Shown piece by piece: positions 35,023 to 45,200 of a stretch of DNA of 64,000 bases. A model generated the notes under the pieces. The model was not told the DNA's origin and searched no databases. It saw only the letters and a list, made by a program, of their open reading frames with translations. The position numbers were made by a program, and so were the translations under genes. This DNA is from Euwallacea fornicatus (taxonomy: Eukaryota; Arthropoda; Insecta; Coleoptera; Curculionidae). Location of the stretch: assembly GCF_040115645.1 (NCBI RefSeq), contig NC_089552.1, positions 4,216,001-4,280,000 of the forward strand. Direction: 5' to 3'. Positions within the stretch are counted from its first letter, which is position 1; the number at the start of each line of letters is the position of its first letter.

Positions 35023-37664
35023 TTACAAGTCGCAATTCAAAACTGCACGTTGTAAAATTTCTCTGAATCTTTCATGAGGAATTTTATTACCATGTAAACA
35101 TACAAATTTTAAATGTGGCAATTTCATAAAATGCGCTTCAAATAAAGATGTTAAATTATTTTTTGAAAGGTCTATTGATACTAAGGCCTTACACCCGCTA
35201 AATACATCCTCGCCCAAATTACTTAGTTTATTATTAATTATTGAGAAAAATTTTAAATTTTCCATCTGCAAGTTTCCGGAAATCGTGTTGATATTGTTGT
35301 TATCTAGAGTCAGATGTTCCAGTTGTTTTAAAGAATTGAACAGAAAGCTGTCAACCATTTTCAGTGAATTCGAAGACAGATCGAGTACAGATAAATTCTC
35401 TAAATGTGAAAAAGTGTTTGGGCTAAGGTCCTCAAATCTGTTCTTCCGCAAAGAGAGTTTATAAAGCCCATTTAGATCAGCAAAAGCAGTAGCTGGGATA
35501 CTGGAAAGGCTGTTGTTTGATAAGTCCAAAAGTTCCAAATTTTTTAGACCTTCAAAGGATCTTTGATCAAGTTGGGATAAGTCGCTAGACGATATTATTA
35601 AAGTTCTTAATTTTCCTAGGCCTAAAACATTGAACGATTTAGAAAGGGGTGATAATATGGGGTGTTAATATATAAATTTAAAGAGTCCAATTCTGAGGTT
35701 GTTTTAACCAAAAAATACCTTAACACACTCATGGCTGACTCCTTATGATACGGAGTTATGAGCCCTAAATGAAGAAATTCATTTTCGGAGACAATGGCGA
35801 ATACGTATGTAATTAGATTTTTTTGGCTAACATAAGCTCAGCAATGCACCTCTTGGATTTATACAGGGTGTCCTCGAATTACGTGGCACAATATAATACC
35901 GCAGATCGTTTGAGTGAAAATAAGTCGATTTAACTAAACTTCCCTCAGTCCAAAAGTTGATAATTATGGAGCTACAGGGTGTTAAAGTTGAAAAAAAAAA
36001 TCACATTTTCTTTAATATCTTTCGATTTCTTTGAGTTAATTTCACGAAATTTCATATTTGAGGGTGTTTTAGGATACGAAATTCAAATTTATTAACGATT
36101 TAGTTGTTTCTTCTAGGGGGCGCCACAAGCGACCATTAGGACACATTTAAATCTCTGTAACTTTTTCGTGCCACGGTGTATATTATTTTGGTATTTAAAA
36201 ACCTTTTTCCCTACCTTTTATACTTAGAAAAGGTATACTTTATTGACGTCGCTAGAAGCAACGGTTTTGGAGAAAAATGCATCTAAGCCTGATGATGCAT
36301 GCAAATTACCTTAAAATTATTTTCCGTTAAAAATAATTAAGTTTTTCAAAAATAATTATTCGTAAAGGTATAACAATAAGTTTTCAAAATCAGATATTAT
36401 TTTGACTATTACAACGGCAAAGTCCATAAACTAACAGCATATCCACCATTTCAGAATAAGTGAATTTATTGGCCATACTTATGGATATTTACAGGAACAA
36501 GAAGCGAAACTGACAAGAAAAACTGAGGGCTAAATAAAAAAACTGACATTTGAGAAACAAATTCAAGTGTTAAAATGTCAATTAAAAACATAGCCAACTG
36601 AGTTATTTACTTAAAAGCGCCAACGCAAATATGCAGCGCATTAGAATTATGCGTTTTTCTCCAAAACCGTTGCTTCTAGCGACGTCAATAAAGTATACCT
36701 TTTCTAAGTATAAAAGGTAGGGAAAAAGGTTTTTAAATACCAAAATAATATACACCGTGGCACGAAAAAGTTACAGAGATTTAAATGTGTCCTAATGGTC
36801 GCTTGTGGCGCCCCCTAGAAGAAACAACTAAATCGTTAATAAATTTGAATTTCGTATCCTAAAACACCCTCAAATATGAAATTTCGTGAAATTAACTCAA
36901 AGAAATCGAAAGATATTAAAGAAAATGTGATTTTTTTTTCAACTTTAACACCCTGTAGCTCCGTAATTATCAACTTTTGGACTGAGGGAAGTTTAGTTAA
37001 ATCGACTTATTTTCACTCAAACAATCTGCGGTATTATATTGTGCCACGTAATTCGAGGACATCCTGTATAGTATGTCAAGCAACACCCTGTATATCACGT
37101 AACTCATAAAGACTATAGTGACTATCAAAGTGGTAACTAATGATAAATACAAAAAAGATGACTCGAGTGTTTTTGGAATGTATATGGAGAGAATAACCTC
37201 GGTGACTCACCTGAAAATGTATCATTCCATATTACTGGCCAGCTAGATGAAGTGACCTCAATGTACACCAAATCAGAAAATTGCCCCAATCCAAAAGGCT
37301 CCATACTAACATTTCTGCAGGATGATATAATCAGGGTCCTGATTTTATTAGGTTTGGTGCGTAGTGACTCATCTTGGTGAAACAGCAAGTTATTCACATC
37401 TTTTAAGTGTACTGCCGTTGTTTGGTCCATGATTCTTAAAGCTAAATCTCTTATTGAAATTTTTGCACCCGAACATTGCAAGATCGATGCGTTCTGGAGG
37501 AAGCTGCAATTAGGTTCGACCTTTTCTTCGTGATCGGGATTCGCCACCATTGTTTTGAAGAACAATAAAATAATTAAAGGTGTAATCTAAAATAAAAATT
37601 TGTACCTATTAGCTGTGAATTTTAGCACACAAGATGCAGTTAAATCAATATGAATACTAACCAT
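35023..37664 (-). CDS. Secreted leucine-rich-repeat protein, three coding exons
   Basis: Proposed join on the minus strand: 37664-37662 (ATG only), 37586-37211 and 35621-35023, giving 978 nt and 325 residues. Intron 1 (37661-37587, 75 nt) runs GTTAGT to TTTTAG. Intron 2 (37210-35622) runs GTGAGT to TTTTAG, with phase 1 on both sides, so TTC AGG-type boundaries join into FSGLGKLRTL. Residues 2-16 (ITPLIILLFFKTMVA) complete a signal peptide. An N-terminal cap with Cys28 and Cys39 follows, then leucine-rich repeats through the C-terminal half, such as LELLDLSNNSLSSIP and LSVLDLSSNSLKMVD. There is no transmembrane segment and no full C-terminal cap; the end is AVLNCDL. The protein is probably extracellular, and the ligand is unknown. 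AATAAA on this strand at 34612-34607 is a candidate poly(A) signal. Intron 2 carries a complete transposon. A further 3' exon cannot be excluded. Confidence 0.8.
35864..37066. mobile_element. Long-inverted-repeat MITE inside LRR-gene intron 2
   Basis: The arms at about 35864-36285 and 36648-37066 are near-perfect reverse complements of roughly 420 bp, starting CAGGGTGTCCTCGAATTACG (right arm CAGGATG). Both are flanked by TATA. The central 360 bp is unique and non-coding, so the element is non-autonomous. Arm blocks match the arms of the transposase-bearing element at 17422-19839 in the same order: GATAAT..GAG.TACAGGGTG, AAAGTTGAAAAA, TTTCTTTAATATCT, TAATTTCACGAAATTTC, AAATTCAAATTTAT, TCTTCTAG.GGGCGCCACAA, CGTGCCACGG, and GTCGCTAG followed by ACGGTTTT. 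The outer 75 bp differ. A stray ACACCCTGTATAT at 37083-37095 is a further terminal remnant. Confidence 0.9.
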
Positions 37665-37689
37665 GATATGACTCACCAACTGCTTAAAT

Positions 37690-37705
37690 AACAATAATTA
37701 TTGTT
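37690..37705. promoter_or_regulatory. Perfect 16-bp palindrome just upstream of the LRR gene
   Basis: AACAATAATTATTGTT is its own reverse complement. It lies 26 bp upstream of the LRR start codon, with a TTATTTAAG beside it. It contains two inverted ACAAT cores (SOX/HMG-type) around an AATTA core (homeodomain-type). The binding assignment is inferred from known consensus sequences. It could also be a chance event in AT-rich DNA, and since the transcription start is unknown it could lie in the 5' untranslated region. Confidence 0.35.
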
Positions 37706-38910
37706 GTATCGCACTTCGTGGGTAATCGATAATTTAGCATTTTTCGCTGTGGACTTTACTTCTGGACTAGAGAGCAACCAGGGTTATCACAATATTTTTA
37801 ATATTTATGATTTCGGAGCAATGTGCAAAAAATATTTAGGGACCCAATTTTTGAAACTCGAAAGGAATCCTCATGCACACGGCATCGATGTTATTAGAGT
37901 TTTTTTTCCTTACATTTGTAATATCTCTCGATTCCTGTCTTTTTTATATAAAATTGAATGAGAATACTTACGTTAAAATTTGCAAAATAGCGCCTCAGAT
38001 ATTGCCCGAGTTTTACTTAAAGAATCTAATAAAATGAGAAAGACGTCACTGCTTTCTGTGAGAGAACTTCCAACATACATAGCGGGCCAAAAGATCTGCA
38101 TTTTTTCTAGTTTAAATACACAATATATTTCAGATAACCTCGTGAAAAAGTTTATATGGGTAAGATCGGGCGATCTAACAGACCACTCTAATTGCCCCAT
38201 TCATATAAACCATCCATTGTATTATTATTATTACATGTGTACATTACATAAAAAATATTAAAAATTAGTCAAAGAACTCAAAAATGTCATAATATACATA
38301 CGGTTCCATAAGAAAAAAATTGATAAGTACATTCATCTCCTATATGGGGACCCTGTATACATGTCTGTGTAGTCAAAAAATGCGCAACAAACAACAACAT
38401 TTAACCTATTCAAGCATTTTCATGAAAAATATTTCCTTCATTTTTTTACAAATTTACGTGGGACTTTTGGATCTATGTATAATCACTAAGTATTCAACTT
38501 TTTGAGAATATAACTCAAAATTAGTTAAAATGTTATTATTATATTTATGAGACTTGTATGCTGATACCAATACACCTTGGTTAATTGTCACATCCCCGCA
38601 TATATATTTTTAAGGGATTAAAGTCCATTTCCAACCAAGTGTCCAAGGGGAAATGGACCAGCGTAATGTGTATCATCGGCATTCTGAACAGGACTAGAAA
38701 TAAATCATTTTTTATTCATTGCCAATGACGAGACCTTTTGTCTGATATCGTGTAATTACACTATGATTTCACTAATTCTTTAGCAATGGACATTCTGAAG
38801 CTTCGATAATAGAGGTTTTTGAGATTTAAGCAGTTTATTCACGATTTGTTCTAAAGGGATATGCCCAAAAGTTTGAATAGAAACGGTAGTTTGTATTATT
38901 TGTTTAATAC

Positions 38911-38946
38911 ATCGAAGGCCTATAGGGGCCTATAGGGGCCTTCGAT
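38911..38946. repeat. Compact hairpin around a doubled 10-mer
   Basis: The 10-bp arm ATCGAAGGCC (38911-38920) is matched by GGCCTTCGAT (38937-38946). The interior is a tandem pair of TATAGGGGCC. It lies at the left edge of dispersed-repeat copy 2. It may be a duplicated palindromic end of that repeat. Confidence 0.6.
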
Positions 38947-38954
38947 CTATTATC

Positions 38955-39180
38955 CCGAATACAATGAATTGAAGCAAATAATAAAATTACAAAATGGATA
39001 TTTGCAAGCAAATCTGTTTTGCGGTTAGTCGGTTGATTGCAATTGATTATTAAATATAGAGAATGGAATTGAGTATAAAGAGTCACAAAATAAAACAAAT
39101 CATTGAAAAATTCAAGCAAACAGTGGGATGTGGGTTTTTAGACTAAAGCCAACATATGGTGTAATAAATTGATTAGAAAC
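38955..39180 (+). repeat. Dispersed repeat, copy 2
   Basis: It is colinear with 20605-20830 through ATTACAAAATGGAT, GATTGCAATTGATTATTA, GAGAATGGAATTGAGTATAAA, AAATAAAACAAA, GCCAACATATG and ATTGATTAGAAAC. A third, shorter match in opposite orientation lies at about 59440-59520. Confidence 0.55.
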
Positions 39181-41654
39181 TTACGCACATTTAGACAGAG
39201 TAAAATCATTGTCAGCAAGTGAGTAATGGCGCTTACTTCATCAGTTTTAAATTTTTCATAAAAATATGAATGATACGAACAACCATATGTGATAATATGA
39301 TTAAAATAAGTATCATATATTAATGTTTCTCTTCTACGCCCGATAATGGCATGAATTAACCTACAGTTTGTGTTTAAACATACATTTTTAGAGATGTTTT
39401 TTAGGTTTTTTGACCCAATTAATCATACTCCACCTGTGTTTATATTAGATGTTAACTGATCGTATTGCAAACTTTGAGGGTAGATTTCTCTCAAAAAATA
39501 TGGTAAAATCCTAAATAACTAAAACTAACTAAAAAGTCTCACGTGCATAATTCATATTTATTTTTTTTTTCGGAAGGCATCTACTGAGATGGCAGACAGC
39601 CCCAGCAGTTTTTAAATTAATACAGAGGTTCGAGAACCAAATTTTAATTAAAAATATTTTTAGTAAATAAATTTTACACAGAATGAAAATACAGTTTTAA
39701 TTCTAAAACCCGTAAAATGCAAATGAGACGTTTACGAATATTTTGTTTTTTTTGTGTAGAAAAGTTTACTTTCCAAGTTCGTGACGTGATCACATTGACA
39801 CTTAGTTCGTGTTTAAAATGCAGACCTGGGAGTATTGAATTGTTCATTCATGAGCACACGCGTTTTGAAGGCCCTTTGGCTAATTTTTATGAAAGAAAAA
39901 AGAGTCTTAAAGTCTGCTTCTAAAACTATTGGCAAACATTCATCCTGCAAGAAAAAATTTCTCAATATTATACAGAGAAAAGCAAAACGCCATGCAAATT
40001 TCTGGATTTTTAACCTGAAAGGTGATCAGAACTGTCGCTGGAATCTCATGTACAGGTTTTGGTCGATATGTTTTTTGGGTGTTTTTGGGAAAATTAAAAT
40101 AACTACAAGGCATTTTCAAAACTTTGTCATTTTTTTATTGCAATAGTTCTGTGTATAGAAAACACCTCAGCATAATTAAAAAAACAAATTGTGTCTGAAA
40201 GATAAACTCGTACAGGATCAGTGGCGTAGACTGATCATCTTAAACGAATCTATTCAATCCGGTGCAAACCAACGACAAACAATGTGATGGCCAACTGGTA
40301 CATTTGCATTAACGGTTTTCCCATGATTGAATAATACAAAAATAGTGTTATCATTGGAACATCTCTTGGGAGCCCTGAACTATATATTGGAATATATTGT
40401 GGGATTTTTGAATTTTTGGTTTACAAGAAAAATTACAGCGGGTCTTCTTAAAGTTTCTATTATTTATGTTAATATTAGCAAATGCTCGTGCGTTAGGATC
40501 TCTGTCGTTGAGCCACTAACATGAAGGTACTTACTGAAAATTGTGCTATTCTTGGCGGCCTTCAATTAAAGTAACAATAAACTTCATAAAAAGCTTCGTA
40601 AAAATCGTCAAGCTCTCGTTGTTAACATTAACTATTCGTCGAACTTTTTTCGAAATCGTTACGGGACTAAACACAAGCCGTGGTTCAAACGAACTTTCTA
40701 TGAACAAGGGTCAAACAACACTACTTGCCATATGTCGCCCTAAAAACTTATTGAAAAGTGATTTTTGAAGTCATTCATTATACTGCCAGTCCGATGCGGT
40801 TTTCATTGATTTCACGGATACTTTTTCACGTCCTATTTTTTGTAATCGACATAGTTATTACGTAAAATTTAATTCATTGCCAACAATAGACGGCAGAACA
40901 CAAATTATAGCTAATTACTCAGAAGGTATTTTCCTTGGAGTCAGCTCTTCCCTGCTGTCTTAAAGTTTCTGAATATTCTTTCTTTTGCGATGGCACGTCC
41001 ACGTAAATTACTCCATAAAAGTCCTGTGCGAACCCTAATGTTATAAACGTGAGCCGTAAACGTCATATTATTCACATAGGCTGATTACTGCGTAAAAAAG
41101 GGGATAGGATAAACATACAAATAAATGAACTTTACTTAGTGGTTAGCGTGTTTGTTTTTTAACATGATATGGTCGTAGCTGAAACTCATTATGTAACGTT
41201 TTAAATTCAGGAAAACGTAACAAAAAAAGTTCTTCAATGCATTCGGTCTCGTTCAATACGGACCCTCCTAACGGCACCTCATCTAAGATAGTATCCAGAT
41301 AGCTTGATCCAGATTAATGAAAGTATTTTCTGCTGGCAATTTATCTTAGAATTAAGATTAAGACGTCCCGAATCGCAGCCATCTTAATTTGTCACCCGTC
41401 TGCGGTGCCAGCGGCCATCTTTCTTCTCCTTTTTTGCACTGTTTTAGACGTTTCCCCTTGTCTTCTTCTTAAGTACATTGAGAGGACGTTTTTACCGGGA
41501 GATAAAGTGCCCTTTCAAAAGGTTTCTAGCGGTATTGTTAAATTTATGGGAATGTGATAGAGTTTTGTCCTTTATCAGCATGCTACGTCCACGTAAGTGT
41601 TGAAATTCCACGTGACATGGTGTAAACATTTGCGAATTGCGGAACTAACCTGAT

Positions 41655-41740
41655 CCTAGACCAGGACCGGTCTTGGCAAGCCCGCCGCCCTGAGTTGAGG
41701 ACGATGCTGTTCCGGACTGACCTGAATTCAACTCAGAAGA
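41655..41740. other. GC-richer block with two inverted repeats
   Basis: AGACC...GGTCT (41658-41673) and CTGAGTTGA...TCAACTCAG (41690-41698 with 41728-41736, 9 bp perfect) could form adjacent stems in RNA. The block sits about 75 bp upstream of the GIY-YIG fragment and may belong to the same element. I found no hammerhead ribozyme core in it. Confidence 0.35.
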
Positions 41741-41811
41741 GATGCCGACCAATCTGACATAAAAGGCAACATACTACATATCGAGAATTTCTTGATAATG
41801 GATTAGCACGG

Positions 41812-41991
41812 TTTAAATTGAAAATTTTTTGCGCATGTGTGAAATTTTATATCGGCGAAACGTCTACACTTTTAAAAATTAGAATCAATGAACACGAAAA
41901 ATTAGATTATTTAATAGGTCAAATACAGTGTCTCAAAAAAAAACAGGTGAAGCTACAGCCCAATTATTTATGAACGGATTTTGATGAACTA
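41812..41991 (+). pseudogene. GIY-YIG endonuclease fragment, probably from a Penelope-like retroelement
   Basis: An open frame of about 60 codons reads FKLKIFCACVKFYIGET and then STLLKIRINEHEKLDYL, before the stop at 41989-41991. The combination of C.C.KFYIGET with a downstream K.RINEH is the GIY-YIG nuclease signature as found at the C-terminus of Penelope-like retroelements (typical form: C.KFYIGET.R.L..RI.EH). The catalytic Tyr of YIG, the Arg of KIRI and the following Glu are present. No reverse transcriptase is found upstream. It is too short to be a complete gene, and it lacks a start codon in a sensible place. A Penelope origin is inferred; another GIY-YIG family is possible. Confidence 0.65.
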
Positions 41992-42091
41992 GAAACCAAA
42001 TAAAATGATATTTTTCAGATTATTAATTAACGTCAAAGGTAATTTTTTAAACCTCAACTTCTTTTGCTTCAGGCGTCAACTTCAGTATTTC

Positions 42092-42288
42092 AAATAGAAC
42101 TCCATGCCCTGAAGTAATGCTTAACGGCGGTTCCGGGGCGGAAGAGGGGAGGTGGTTTTAGTGGGTAGCCGGGCGAATTCGGTTTTTCTGAAAGCTCGAA
42201 TCCCACACTACCTGGCCCCAACAACACCCTGGATCAGGTGTCTTTAGAAGATTTCCACCTCCTCGCAAAAAAAAAATAGAACTCCATG
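42092..42288 (+). mobile_element. Short A-tailed retroposon with 15-bp target-site duplication
   Basis: The 15-bp sequence AAATAGAACTCCATG occurs at 42092-42106 and again at 42274-42288. Between the copies lies a 167-bp GC-richer insert (42107-42273) ending CCTCCTCGC followed by an A run. This is the classic product of target-primed reverse transcription: either a strongly 5'-truncated LINE 3' end or a SINE. A segment AGCTCGAATCCC resembles a pol III B box and TGGTTTTAGTGG weakly resembles an A box, which favours a SINE, but I cannot decide. The exact duplication suggests a young insertion. Confidence 0.85.
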
Positions 42289-42289
42289 T

Positions 42290-45200
42290 TTTTTTACATT
42301 TTTTGATAAAAAATATTTTTCCGAATATAATAATGTATGAAAAGTTAATGTTAAAACAATTTTTAACTAGAAAAAAAAATGAATTTTAACACTATGAGTT
42401 ATTTAACCTCCTATATTGTATATTTTATACTAAGACGCTTGATAACATGGACAAGTAGCGCCCGAATGATATCCAGCGAGAGAAGAGACTACGTAAAACC
42501 GTCCTTAACTATTGGAACTACATCATCCTTCTTTATAATTTTCTGTGAGCAATTATGCTGCAAGTGTGATTATTCTAAATTAGTTCTTCTCATCAATAGA
42601 AATAGTTCTTCGTTTTGTTATTGGCGATTATTATCAAGTGTCAATTTTGGTGAATACATTGTTAAATGAACAAGACAAATCCTACTTGTAATATTTAAGC
42701 CGATGTATCAGTATTAAAAGAAATAAAATTTTTCAACTTTTTCAGGTTAAGTTTATTTTAACATTACCTTGTCATACATAATCAGATTCAGAAAAATATT
42801 TTTTACAGAACTAATTTACAATAATCTCGCTTGCAGCATAACTACTCAAAGAAAATTATGAGGTAGAACGAAGTGGTTCCAATAGTTAAGAGCGGCTTTA
42901 TCTTGTCCCTTCTCGCTGGGTATGATATGCAAGCCACTTGTCCATGGCGCCAGGCGCCTTTGTGCAAGATGATACAATGGGATGAGATGGAATGAAATGC
43001 AAATGACCACAGAATAACGCAGATGGCCCCATGACGATAGAGATGGTTATATAACTCACAATGTCCAAACTTAGTATACAGGTGCTTACATAACTGATAT
43101 TGTTCAATTTTTTTTTTCTATTTGAAGTACTCAAGTTGACGCTTAAAGCAGAAGAAATTGAATTAAAAAAAAAACAATTTTGACGTCTCTTAGTAAACTG
43201 AAAAATGGTAGTTTATTTGGTTTTTAGTTCATTAAAATATATTCTTAAACAACTGAGTTACGGCTTCGCCCATTTTCGGAGGCATCCTGTGTATGTTAGT
43301 ATGCCTTAGTTGATGGTCAGAGAATGAAACGAAACGATGCTCGGATCGTTACCAAGAATCCATTAGCAAAGAAGCGTAAAATTAACGAAAGTTTATATAT
43401 TTTGCTTAATAAAAACCGATGTGTGGCCTCTTGCTCACCAAGCATGAATAACACTTGGTTACCTATGCTTAGGCAAGAGGTCGAATTGGACAAATAAAAA
43501 TATACTAAACATAAAAAACATGAAAAGATACTAAACTAATAAATGCTATTTAGAATAATCGCAAAAATGGATAATAAAAGGCTTGAATCAGATACAGTGG
43601 TGGAATCATTATCCATAGATTTCAAGCCGATTTATGTCCAACACATAATATCTCGAAGAAAGGAAAAGTCGGTAGCGCTGTTAATGTCTGTGACTCCTAT
43701 TTGCAGCTGAGCAGTACCGCAGACGAGAACTCTTTCCAAGGAGTTTTGCTTTTGTGATCTAATTGATAAATTAGAGTAAAGTTAAAACCTCAAGTTTCAT
43801 AGCTGTAGCTATACGAGAACGGATCTCAACATGGGGTTAAATATTTAATACATAAAATCGTATGTTACGGGTAAAATTATGTTGAACTTAATAAATTTGT
43901 TTTATCCATATTTTCGAGAAGTTGAAGAGAATTACGGACACTCACCTGAAATTTAGTTTTTAGTCAGATCAAATAGTTAGTCCAACATTTTCGAAGTCGC
44001 GGTATGTCTCAAGTGGAGAACATTCCATAAAACCGCAACAAAAACAAAATCACAATTTAATAACCACCCAATAAGGGCTGGAGCAATTAAAAACCGAGAT
44101 TCTCCCCTCATCCTCTGGCAATTCCTTGAAAATTCATTAAATTTCTGTAGCGTAATGGCTTGAGCCGAGCCAACAACTTTTTATGCTCCTCTCGTCTAGT
44201 TCCAGATTTTATATTTCTCCCAGTTTCATTAAAGTTTTTAATTGAAAGCTGCCGAGTTTCCCTTTTTGTTGTCCTTTTTGTGTTGCCGTTAGCATATTTT
44301 GTCGTGATGTTAATATGGCTGAGTTTCATGGATCTTTGTAGCTAGTTTAATTATTTATTCAGGTTAAGGACTTGTTTCTCATCAATGTAAAATTTGAATT
44401 ACTAGTATCACTCAAAAATTACAGCATCACCATGAATATATACAGAGTGAAACATATTATACGACGTCAGCTCATTGGTGCATACGTTCAAGAGCTAGCT
44501 TGTAACCGTCATTTTAAAAGTGTAATGATTTATGAGTAAGAAAATCCCTTATTGACTAAGAATTACGAAACAACGTAAAATAAGGTAAATTAAAACTAGA
44601 AAACAGCTAATAACCTCCAGACAAGTGCGGGAAGTAACTCTTTTCGTTCACGTATAACTTTGAATTTGGATGATCCAGGAAAGTATATATTTCAATCCTT
44701 ATTTTCCTACACACAAGTACTAGCACACTATTCACGTGTTCCGCATGAATAGATTCCTACCTTTAATTAAACAACGGTAGCTCATAGAATTAGAATACCT
44801 TGATACAGGGATATCGGTCAAAAATATAGGGTGCCCTAGTAGGCATGCCCCTTTCGGTTCAACATAAGGGTGCATAATACATAAAATACACCATTAAACA
44901 TTGAAATTTAGAACTGGCAGAAAACTTAATTTTCCCCTTTGTTAATTTAGCCTGCTGAAGTTTCTTATTTCAGATTTAATTTCTTTACGTTCACCTCTCA
45001 AGGGTTTCGACGAATAAGGAAATTTGTTGAAATTCTTACAAATTTCTCCCTTATAAAACAAAGAACGAGGCGCTGGCTGGCGAATTTAGATTTCTCTGGA
45101 GATTTTCAACTTTCCCTCCAATTTCCTTTCTTTCTCAGCAAACACTACAGTCACGGTAAATTTGTATTTGAAATAGGTGTGTGGAATAACATTAAAAGGT

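Larger units (their letters stand above)
37710..41650. other. Non-coding stretch
   Basis: No gene is recognised outside the palindrome at 38911 and the dispersed repeat at 38955. The overlapping 93- and 75-codon frames near 37973-38261 on opposite strands are chance frames. Confidence 0.4.

Noticed and set aside
42170..42235. tRNA gene suggested by the AGCTCGAATCCC box
   Set aside because: No cloverleaf can be drawn; the sequence belongs to the A-tailed retroposon between target duplications.
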